NCBI GenBank assembly: GCA_017390825.1
Contig: JAFPAK010000069.1
Location: forward strand, 1-12,412
DNA length: 12,412 bases
Direction: 5' to 3'
Origin: Clostridia bacterium
GTDB taxonomy: Bacteria; Bacillota_A; Clostridia; Oscillospirales; Acutalibacteraceae
The notes under the pieces are model-generated. The model was not told the origin of the DNA. It made no database searches and saw nothing but the letters and a program-made list of their open reading frames with translations. The position numbers and the translations under genes were made by a program. This document shows positions 5,812 through 12,412 of this stretch, in pieces. Position 1 is the first letter of the stretch, and every line of letters starts with the position of its first letter.

Positions 5812-7485
5812 ATGGCATCGGTACTCAAATTAAAAAAATCAAATTGTAAAAACTGCTATAAGTGCATACGCCATTGTCCCGTTAAGTCAATCAGATTTTC
5901 GGGCAATCAGGCTCATATCGTAGAGGACGAGTGTATTCTTTGCGGTCAGTGTGTTGTGGTATGTCCGCAGAATGCTAAACAAATAGCAGACAGCACCGAG
6001 CTTGTCAGGGTGCTTATCAGTTCCGGTGAGCCGGTGATCGCAAGCATTGCACCGTCATTTGTTGCAAATTACGGTGTTGGTATTGAAAGCATCAAGGATG
6101 CACTTTTGAAACTTGGTTTTGCCGATGTTGAGGAAACTGCGATCGGTGCAACCATCGTGAAGAATGAATATGACCGCCTGCTTTGTGAGGAAAAAAGAAA
6201 TATGCTGATTTCCTCCTGCTGTCATTCGGTAAACCTTCTAATACAAAAATATTATCCTGCTTTAGTAGGATATCTTGCAGATGTTGTTTCACCTATGGTA
6301 GCGCACTGTCTTGATATCAAGAAGCGAATCCCTGCAGCAAAAACTGTATTCATCGGTCCTTGCGTTTCTAAGAAGGATGAGGCATCAAAGTCAAACGGTG
6401 CAGTAGATGCCGTTCTTACTTTTGAGGAGCTTTCAAATTGGCTTAATGATGAGAATATTAAGCTTGAAGATAAGAAAGACAGTATTGAAAAGAGCAAAGC
6501 ACGCCTTTTCCCGACAAGCGGCGGTGTGCTTAAAACAATGAAAAAACAACGACAGGATATTACATATATCACTGTTGACGGAATAGATAACTGCATTGCT
6601 GCGCTTGAGGATATTAATAAAGGTAATATCACGGATTGTTTTATCGAGATGTCACTTTGTGCAGGAAGCTGTATCGGTGGTCCTGTTATGGGGAGAAATC
6701 ATCATTCCCCTGTAAGAGACTACATGGTAATATCGCAGTATGCAGGCAATGAGGATTTTGAGGTAATAACACCAAAGCTTACTGAAATCCGCAAGGCATA
6801 CTCCAATCTTTCTCCGGCAGAGAAAACGCCGTCTGAAACTGAAATCATGGCAACACTTCGCCAGATGGGCAAGGTGCGTAAAGAGGATGAGCTTAATTGC
6901 GGCTCATGCGGATACAACACCTGCCGTGAAAAGGCAGTTGCTATAATCAACGGTAAGGCCGATCTTTCTATGTGTCTGCCGTTCTTGAAGGATAAAGCGG
7001 AGAGCTTTTCCGACAATATCATCAATACAACACCTAACGGAATTTTTGTGCTAAATGAAAGTCTTGAGGTACAGCAGATCAACCGTGCGGCATTGAAGAT
7101 AATGAATTTAAAGAGTGCTTCAGATGTACTTGGCGAGCAGGTTGTACGAATTCTTGATCCTAAGGTATTTATGGATGTTTTAAACACCCATGTAAGCGTT
7201 AAGGATGAGCGTGTTTTCCTTGCTGAATATAATCGTTATGTAGAGCAGTCGGTCGTATATGACAGGGAAAGCCACACAGTCATCTGCATTATGCGTGATG
7301 TTACCGATGAGGAATGTCAGCGTGAAAAGAAAGAAAAAATAGCACATCGTACTGTTGAGATAGCTGACAATGTGGTAGATAAGCAGATGCGTATCGTTCA
7401 GGAGATAGCCTCGTTGCTCGGTGAAACTGCCGCAGAAACCAAAATCGCACTTACAAAGCTGAAGGAGTCGATTTCTGATGAATAA
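5812..7485 (+). CDS. hydS: HydS, PAS-domain sensory-type [FeFe]-hydrogenase
   Basis: A 557-residue protein. Domains in order: an N-terminal 2[4Fe-4S] ferredoxin (Cys12/15/18/22 and 41/44/47/51); an [FeFe]-hydrogenase H-cluster domain (about 70-330) with loops SSCCHS (Cys136/137), GPCVSKKDE (Cys184) and MSLCAGSCIGG (Cys283/287); a small [4Fe-4S] domain (Cys363/366/371/388); a PAS domain (about 397-500); and a charged helical tail (about 502-557). All four H-cluster cysteines remain, but the loops differ from the catalytic TSCCPAW / MPCTxKK / MACPGGC forms, and this domain order is typical of the putative sensory group C. The inferred job is sensing H2 or redox state and passing it to the neighbouring kinase/phosphatase. 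There is no histidine-kinase or cyclase output domain. The ATG at 5812 has AGGGTG upstream; the frame extends to a less likely TTG at 5791. The 3' end overlaps the phosphatase gene. Confidence 0.93.
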   Translation: MASVLKLKKSNCKNCYKCIRHCPVKSIRFSGNQAHIVEDECILCGQCVVVCPQNAKQIADSTELVRVLISSGEPVIASIAPSFVANYGVGIESIKDALLKLGFADVEETAIGATIVKNEYDRLLCEEKRNMLISSCCHSVNLLIQKYYPALVGYLADVVSPMVAHCLDIKKRIPAAKTVFIGPCVSKKDEASKSNGAVDAVLTFEELSNWLNDENIKLEDKKDSIEKSKARLFPTSGGVLKTMKKQRQDITYITVDGIDNCIAALEDINKGNITDCFIEMSLCAGSCIGGPVMGRNHHSPVRDYMVISQYAGNEDFEVITPKLTEIRKAYSNLSPAEKTPSETEIMATLRQMGKVRKEDELNCGSCGYNTCREKAVAIINGKADLSMCLPFLKDKAESFSDNIINTTPNGIFVLNESLEVQQINRAALKIMNLKSASDVLGEQVVRILDPKVFMDVLNTHVSVKDERVFLAEYNRYVEQSVVYDRESHTVICIMRDVTDEECQREKKEKIAHRTVEIADNVVDKQMRIVQEIASLLGETAAETKIALTKLKESISDE

Positions 7486-8650
7486 CTTGTGTGCAGATAT
7501 CGGCTACCGTAGTATAAATCATTACGGCGAAGAGCTTTGCGGCGACCATATTGATGTTATCGAGCAGGACGACGGTTCTACGGTAATCGTACTTGCTGAT
7601 GGTCTTGGAAGCGGTGTTAAGGCGAGTATTTTGTCAACGCTTACATCAAAAATTATTTCAACAATGATTGCAAGCGGCTTATCACTTGAGGATTGTGTTT
7701 CAACAATTGCTTCAACACTGCCGGTATGCTCGGTAAGAGGCGTTGCGTACTCCACCTTCACCATAATACGCATAGTTGATAATGAAAGTGCTGAAATTAT
7801 GCAGTATGACAATCCTAATGTCATATTACTGCGTGACGGCAAGAATTATGATTATCCGAAAACCGAACTGAATATTGAAGGTAAAAAGATATATCATTCC
7901 AATATCAAGCTTAATGAAAATGATATATTCATTGCTATGAGCGACGGATGCATACATGCAGGTGTTGGTATGGAGCTGAACTTCGGTTGGCAGAGAGATG
8001 ATATCATATCCTATATGGAAGTGTTTTATGATGTCGGATTTACCGCAAAAACGCTTTCAACTATATTGCTTGATGAGTGCAACCGTCTTTACGGCGGTAA
8101 GCCAGGCGATGATACCACTGTCTGTACTGTAAGAATTCGCCGCAGAGAGCCGATGAATTTGCTGTTCGGGCCGCCTTCAAACAGAGATGACTGCGATAAG
8201 ATGATGTCTCTGTTCTTCTCAAAAGAGGGCAAGCATATTATATGTGGTGGCACTACCTCATCTATTGCGGCAGAATATCTGGGTAAGCCACTTGTAGCAA
8301 CGCTTGATTTTGAAGATCGCGAGGTGCCGCCTATTGCAAAGATCGAGGGCGTTGACCTTGTAACCGAAGGTGTTATCACCGTTAATAAGGTATTGCAATA
8401 TGCAAATGATTACCTTGCAGATAACGAACGTTATGTGCAATGGACCAATAAGCGCGACGGCGCATCTCTTATATGTCAGCTTCTTTTTGAGGAAGCAACT
8501 GATATAAATTTCTATGTAGGCAGAGCAATCAATCCTGCTCACCAAAATCCTGAGCTGCCTATCAACTTCAGCATTAAAATGCAGCTTGTAACAGAGCTGT
8601 CCGAGTGCTTGAAGAAGATGGGCAAGCGAATTAAAGTAAGCTATTTCTGA
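7478..8650 (+). CDS. SpoIIE-type PP2C protein phosphatase with an uncharacterised C-terminal domain
   Basis: A 390-residue protein. Residues about 1-220 form a PP2C/SpoIIE serine/threonine phosphatase core with the metal-binding acidic motifs DGLGSG (Asp41), SDG (Asp156) and GDDTT (Asp211/212), so it is probably active. Residues about 225-390 form a second region that I do not recognise, including GGTTSSIAAEYLGKPL near 258-273; there is no membrane segment, unlike SpoIIE itself. The start overlaps the hydS end by 8 bases, with AAGGAG (7462-7467) inside hydS, so the two are probably translationally coupled and made in equal amounts. It most likely reverses a phosphorylation made by the kinase encoded three genes upstream, with HydS as the input. 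The target protein is not evident in the window. Confidence 0.9.
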   Translation: MNNLCADIGYRSINHYGEELCGDHIDVIEQDDGSTVIVLADGLGSGVKASILSTLTSKIISTMIASGLSLEDCVSTIASTLPVCSVRGVAYSTFTIIRIVDNESAEIMQYDNPNVILLRDGKNYDYPKTELNIEGKKIYHSNIKLNENDIFIAMSDGCIHAGVGMELNFGWQRDDIISYMEVFYDVGFTAKTLSTILLDECNRLYGGKPGDDTTVCTVRIRRREPMNLLFGPPSNRDDCDKMMSLFFSKEGKHIICGGTTSSIAAEYLGKPLVATLDFEDREVPPIAKIEGVDLVTEGVITVNKVLQYANDYLADNERYVQWTNKRDGASLICQLLFEEATDINFYVGRAINPAHQNPELPINFSIKMQLVTELSECLKKMGKRIKVSYF

Positions 8651-8677
8651 TAACTCTCATGAGAGGAAGCGAAAATT

Positions 8678-10108
8678 ATGAAGACCAGGAAGTTTGATAC
8701 TAAGGTACAGCATCTTAAATACAAGGTACTGCGCGAGGTTGCCCGCGAAGCGTGGAACGATACCTTACTTGAAAATGCAATAGACATCCCCAAAAAAATA
8801 GTTCCGGGCAATGAGCCTACAATGCGTTGTTGCGTTTATAAGGAGCGTGCAATACTCGGTGAGCGTGTAAAGATAGCAATGGGTGGTGACAAGAGCAATC
8901 CTAATGTTATCGAGGTAATTGATACTGCTTGTGACGAATGTCCGATGGGCGGCTATGATGTTACTGATGCGTGCAGAGGATGTCTTGCTCACAGATGTGA
9001 GGATGTATGCAAACGCGGCGCTATTTCATTTGATCACAATCAGAAAGCACATATAGATAAATCAAAGTGCGTTGAATGCGGTCAATGTGCAAAGGTTTGT
9101 CCATATAGCGCCATTGTTGATTTTAAGCGTCCCTGCGTTCGTTCCTGCAAGGTAAAGGCTATTTCGATGACTGACAATAAGGTAGCATGCATAGATAATA
9201 ATAAGTGTATCTCCTGCGGTGCGTGTGTATATCAGTGCCCGTTTGGCGCTATCACCGATAAATCCTATATCATCAATGTTATCGATATTATCAAAAAGAG
9301 TGAAAACAACAGTAACTATAAGGTTTATGCAGTTGTAGCTCCTTCCATTGCCAGCCAGTTTACATATGCAAAACTCGGTCAGGTTATAAAGGGTATCAAA
9401 GAGCTTGGTTTCTTCACAGTAGTTGAAGCAGCACTCGGTGCTGATATGGTCGCATTTAAAGAGTCGGCAGAGCTCGTTGAAAAAGGATTTCTGACAAGCT
9501 CGTGCTGTCCTGCATTCGTTGATTATATCAAAAAGCAGTTTCCGACGATGGAAGAGCATATATCACATAATCTTTCACCGGCTGCAGAGATAGGCAAGTA
9601 TATTAAAGATACTCATGATGGCGCAAAGGTCATATTCATCGGACCTTGCACTGCAAAGAAAATGGAGTTCCAAAAAGAAGAAATACATCCGTATATTGAC
9701 AGCGTTATAACCTTTGAGGAATTACAAGCGATGTTTGACAGTAAGGATATCGACATCACGAACCTTGATGAAGATGTGCTTGATAATGCTTCATATTACG
9801 GAAGAATCTTTGCAAGAAGCGGCGGTCTTTCAGACGCAGTTGCGCAAGCTCTTAAGGAGCGTTCTGTAGATAATTTTGAACTTAAGGCAGCTGCTTGCGA
9901 CGGAATTGAACAGTGCCGTATGGCTCTTTTGAAAGCAAGCAAAAATGCACTTGATGCGAACTTTATAGAGGGCATGGCTTGTACAGGCGGTTGCATCGGT
10001 GGTGCAGGTTGCCTTACACACGGCGAGAAGAATAAGGCCGAGGTCGATAAATACGGTCAAGAAGCTTACGAAAAGAGTATTCTTGATGCAATTAAGTTTC
10101 TCCCTTAA
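8678..10108 (+). CDS. hydA2: Monomeric [FeFe]-hydrogenase, group-B-like (HydA2)
   Basis: A 476-residue soluble hydrogenase. The N-terminal half is cysteine-rich: Cys51/52, then Cys85/88/99/102/107/111, Cys131/134/137/141, Cys153/157, Cys171 and Cys177/180/183/187, enough for several [4Fe-4S] clusters. The catalytic domain carries near-canonical H-cluster loops: TSSCCPAF (Cys276/277), GPCTAKKME (Cys324) and EGMACTGGCIGG (Cys435/439). The arrangement and length match the ferredoxin-linked monomeric group B family; it has no NADH-binding subunit or NuoF-like gene beside it. It is therefore expected to make H2 from reduced ferredoxin. GAGAGGAAG lies about 8-10 bases before the ATG. It is the last gene of the unit and follows the phosphatase by 27 bases. 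The H-cluster maturases HydE, HydF and HydG are not encoded here. Confidence 0.93.
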   Translation: MKTRKFDTKVQHLKYKVLREVAREAWNDTLLENAIDIPKKIVPGNEPTMRCCVYKERAILGERVKIAMGGDKSNPNVIEVIDTACDECPMGGYDVTDACRGCLAHRCEDVCKRGAISFDHNQKAHIDKSKCVECGQCAKVCPYSAIVDFKRPCVRSCKVKAISMTDNKVACIDNNKCISCGACVYQCPFGAITDKSYIINVIDIIKKSENNSNYKVYAVVAPSIASQFTYAKLGQVIKGIKELGFFTVVEAALGADMVAFKESAELVEKGFLTSSCCPAFVDYIKKQFPTMEEHISHNLSPAAEIGKYIKDTHDGAKVIFIGPCTAKKMEFQKEEIHPYIDSVITFEELQAMFDSKDIDITNLDEDVLDNASYYGRIFARSGGLSDAVAQALKERSVDNFELKAAACDGIEQCRMALLKASKNALDANFIEGMACTGGCIGGAGCLTHGEKNKAEVDKYGQEAYEKSILDAIKFLP

Positions 10109-10115
10109 AATTTCC

Positions 10116-10170
10116 ATAAAAGCAATACCCCCGACGGAGCTTTTAGCCCTGTCGGGGGTATTGCTTTTAT
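10116..10170. terminator. Strong bidirectional terminator between hydA2 and the dockerin gene
   Basis: A perfect 20-bp stem (10116-10135 with 10151-10170) contains a CCCCCGAC/GTCGGGGG core and A/T-rich outer arms that act as the T-tract in both directions, with a 15-base loop. It lies 7 bases after the hydA2 stop and 8 bases beyond the end of the convergent gene, so it closes both units. Confidence 0.93.
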
Positions 10171-10178
10171 TTAGTTAA

Positions 10179-12023
10179 TTAAAACTCTTTAATAAGTCCG
10201 ATTATATATTTTCGTAAGATAAGTACATCCTTGCCGTTTACTTTGTTATCAAAGTTACAGTCGGCTGCAACTATATTGGCAGAATCGTCGAGCCCAATGA
10301 TATACTTACGAAGCAAAAGCACATCCTTACCGTTTATCTTACTGTCATTGTTAACATCACCGATAACGGCATCGGGATAGATAAGTGCGTTTTCTGTAAG
10401 ACTTCCGCCGACAAGGGTTGTATGAACATCACCTGAATAGGTGAGTGCTGACCAGCCGCTTATTCCGTTGTGGAACACCTGCGCCCAAGTGTTGCCGAGG
10501 TTGTCATTTTTAGTCTGAGTGACAAGCATTATATCACCATTGTCAAAATATCCAAGCTTATCTGATGATGTGGTAATATCTGCACGAATTTTGAGCGTTA
10601 TACCTTCATCAACAGTAACCTTGCGTATTTCATATAATCCGTCGATGTTGAATATTTCAGCTTCATACAGACGACGCTTTTGATCGCCGCCTGCAGCAAT
10701 AAATGCAGCTTTCAGTTCAGAAAATGTGATATCTGATATTCCGTCCTTAATAAGCGTACCGATCTGTGATGCTGTAAGATCACATTCTGTTGAGATGTAT
10801 AGCGATACAAGTGCATCAAATTGATTTTGATTCAATGTAAGCTCACATTGCCTTAAATAATTATTAACTTTATTTGCGGCGGTGGATAACGCTTTGTCAT
10901 CAGTTTCGCTGTATATATTACAGAAATCACGAAGTGCTGCACTTGGATACATCGTCGTGTATTCAAACGGCGGCTCGGTAGGTATAGGGGTTGTAGTAGT
11001 GGTTGTGGTAGTTGCAGTGGTCGGTTTTGTTGTTGAAGTTGTTGGTTTTGCTGTTGTAGTTGTCGGCTTTGTTGTTGAAGTTGTTGGCTTTGCTGTTGTA
11101 GTTGTTGGTTTTGCAGTAAGGGATCCGTATCTGTAAACGGCATATGTTGTTGTGTTCGATTTAAGCGCACACCAACCCTCTCTTGCTACGTCCCCGATAC
11201 AGTATCTTGTTTTGCCCCAAGTTATGTTATCGACCGTCTTTTTGGCAGTAATGATGAGCCGTGTGCCATTGTTGATATACTCGTTTTCAACAAATACTTC
11301 ACCACTCAGACCGGCAGTTTTACGGAAGTTCAATGATAATGAAGCCTCCCATATCTCGATAGGAGTATCATCAGGAGTTAAGAACAAAGCCGCTTCTGAC
11401 TGACGGCGGTTATAAAGTCCTTTTAATACAACGCCGCCTGCTGTTGACCAATCAAGAAATTCAAGAGATATTTCGTTGGCGGTATAATTACCTGAAGTAA
11501 GGTAATTGAAGAATACCAGGTTGTTCTCATTGAAGGATGTACTGCTGCAGCCTGAATTTGTACACTTTGTAGGTTTGGTATCGCTGTAAATATTTTTTTT
11601 GCATGATGAACATTGCCATCTGCGTCTTGTCCAGTTGTAGCCGCAGTTGTATGTAAGACTTACCATAGCGTCAAACTGATGCTGTGTGAGTGTGACACTG
11701 TTCTTTTCGCAAAATTTGTTTACATAATCTTCATACACTACAATATCTTTGTCAAATAAAGCGTCAGCCTCAGCTTGTGTTATAGTCTGTCCCTGTTTGA
11801 CATCAGCACCGTAATGACCCCAACCAATTGTATAGTACTCTTACGATTCGTTAGCTTTGTATGCTGTAAGCTTACAACCCTCGTATGCCTTAATAAGATT
11901 TTTACCGTCTTCACTCATCTTTTGTCCGGTACCTGCATATGCAAACATCGGTATAACTGATACTATGAGTATCATTGTAAGCAAAATTGCGGTAACAGAA
12001 AGAAGTTTTTTATATAAACGCAT
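10179..12023 (-). pseudogene. Secreted dockerin-bearing GH24-type lysozyme, interrupted by an in-frame TAA at codon 61
   Basis: Read through the stop, the frame is 614 codons from ATG 12023 (AGGGGAG at 12032-12038 upstream). Parts in order: signal peptide 1-30 (cleavage after FAYA); GH24 lysozyme from about 36, with probable catalytic Glu48 in YEGC; TAA at codon 61 (11841-11843); then EYYTIGWGHYG at 62-72, QFDAMVSLTYN at 116-126, a four-cysteine knuckle (Cys138/141/154/159) and NRRQSEAALF at 205-214; an SH3-like region about 246-298; a Thr/Pro linker 304-353; a degenerate second lysozyme lobe 357-467; an SH3-like region 468-532; and a type I dockerin 551-612 with two DxNxD...NGKD Ca-binding repeats. 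The family cleaves peptidoglycan, and the dockerin would attach it to a cellulosome scaffoldin. Both sides of the stop are in one frame and well conserved, so the nonsense change is recent or a sequencing error. A downstream start would lack the signal peptide and Glu48. Confidence 0.85.
11021..11104 (-). repeat. Two 42-base tandem repeats encoding the Thr/Pro linker
   Basis: 11021-11062 and 11063-11104 are direct repeats differing at two positions. On the - strand they encode 14-residue units of the AKPTT / TTKPTT type within the longer Thr-rich linker (about 10980-11115). Such tracts can change length by slippage. The valine-rich reading of the + strand here is only the antisense of this linker. 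Confidence 0.85.
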
Positions 12024-12044
12024 ATTTTTCTCTCCCCTCAAGCA

Positions 12045-12221
12045 TTAACGATATTGATTGGCTTCATTGTTATATTTATAACCGACAGCAGCAAGCTTTG
12101 CTTCGGTAGCTTCTTTATCAAGACCTAAAGCTGAATACATTTCATCTGCATTGGCATAGGTATCGCGAAGATAGGTATTCAGTACAGACATCAGCATAAT
12201 AGGATCATTCGGTAATTTCAT
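12045..12221 (-). CDS. DUF4250 family small protein
   Basis: A 58-residue protein beginning MKLPNDPIMLMSVLNTYLRD. This opening, and the later ALGLDKEATEAKLAAVGYKY, match the small clostridial DUF4250 family, which has no known function. It is probably soluble, with two or three helices and a helix-turn-helix-like spacing (DEMYSALGLDKEATEAKL), though DNA binding is only a guess. AAAGGA (12231-12236) precedes the ATG by 9 bases and lies within the end of the upstream gene, whose stop is 5 bases before this ATG. The next gene, the dockerin lysozyme, starts 21 bases downstream, so all three are likely on one transcript. Confidence 0.85.
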   Translation of the reverse strand: MKLPNDPIMLMSVLNTYLRDTYANADEMYSALGLDKEATEAKLAAVGYKYNNEANQYR

Positions 12222-12226
12222 TATAT

Positions 12227-12412
12227 TTAGTCCTTTTTAAGTGATTTTTCAACCTCACGGTCGGGGTTTACATAAAATGTTTGGTTGTTTGTATATATCA
12301 CCATTCCGGGTTTTGCGCCGGATGGCTTTTTAACATATCTTGCCTTGGTACATTCGACCGGCACAGAGCTGCTACTTGCGGCTTTTGAGTTGACCGCAGC
12401 AATGATAGCCGC
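12227..12412 (-). CDS. rqcH: RqcH (NFACT / fibronectin-binding A family), C-terminal end
   Basis: The last 61 residues of a protein that continues beyond the right edge. The segment ARYVKKPSGAKPGMVIYTNN, preceded by a VPVECTK stretch, is the characteristic C-terminal end of the NFACT-R domain in the Rqc2/RqcH family (older name FbpA-like fibronectin-binding protein; YloA in Bacillus). RqcH binds stalled 50S-peptidyl-tRNA complexes and adds C-terminal alanine tails that mark the nascent chain for degradation. That function is family knowledge; the NFACT-N and coiled-coil parts are outside the window. It is followed at once by the DUF4250 gene. Confidence 0.85.
   Translation of the reverse strand, partial: AAIIAAVNSKAASSSSVPVECTKARYVKKPSGAKPGMVIYTNNQTFYVNPDREVEKSLKKD

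Noticed and set aside
8654..8665. 12-bp palindrome CTCTCATGAGAG between the phosphatase gene and hydA2
   Set aside because: Its hairpin would have a stem of only about 4 bp and it partly coincides with the purine-rich ribosome binding site of hydA2, so the symmetry is probably incidental.
10882..11136. Valine-rich + strand ORF
   Set aside because: It is the antisense of the Thr/Pro linker of the - strand dockerin protein; its length follows from the repeat composition.
11841..11843. Programmed recoding (selenocysteine or pyrrolysine) or frameshift at the lysozyme stop
   Set aside because: The codon is TAA, not TGA or TAG, and both sides are in the same frame, so no frameshift is needed. A plain nonsense change or read error is simpler.

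Overview
The window looks like a chromosomal segment of a strictly anaerobic, fibre-associated member of the Clostridia, most likely Ruminococcus or a close relative. The reasons are a clostridial GlgD, a hydrogenase/ethanol gene set like the one described for Ruminococcus albus, a threonine/proline-linker protein with a C-terminal type I dockerin, moderate-to-low G+C, and AGGAGG-type ribosome binding sites. No mobile element, tRNA, rRNA or CRISPR array was seen.

Layout: (1) 1-602, the 3' end of glgD and its terminator. (2) 680-1615, a LysR-type regulator on the + strand with its own promoter. (3) 1666-10170, a long same-strand gene run that is probably one transcription unit: adhE (acetyl-CoA to ethanol), an APH-fold kinase, two tandem thioredoxin-like [2Fe-2S] ferredoxins, a PAS-containing sensory-type [FeFe]-hydrogenase (HydS), a SpoIIE-type PP2C phosphatase overlapping hydS by 8 bases, and a group-B-like [FeFe]-hydrogenase (HydA2). 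It ends at a 20-bp-stem bidirectional terminator. (4) On the - strand, reading leftward from the right edge: the 3' end of rqcH, a 58-residue DUF4250 gene, and a secreted dockerin lysozyme whose frame carries an in-frame TAA at codon 61.

How the genes work together: AdhE and HydA2 are two routes for disposing of fermentation electrons. HydS has a full set of cluster-binding cysteines but altered H-cluster loops, a PAS domain and an extra [4Fe-4S] domain, which fits a sensor of H2 or redox state. The kinase and the phosphatase give a possible reversible phosphorylation output. The promoter before adhE carries an almost perfect Rex operator (TTGTTAA-N4-TTAACAG) lying over the -10 box, so the unit should respond to NADH/NAD+. 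A second inverted repeat just upstream of the -35 box may be the LysR protein's site. From memory, a similar transcription unit (hydS, hydA2, aad, kinase, phosphatase and a Rex gene) has been reported for R. albus 7, and hfs clusters of Thermoanaerobacterium have a related layout. The system is therefore not wholly new, but the signalling logic among kinase, phosphatase, small ferredoxins and HydS appears unresolved, and the LysR neighbour plus Rex site suggest double transcriptional control.
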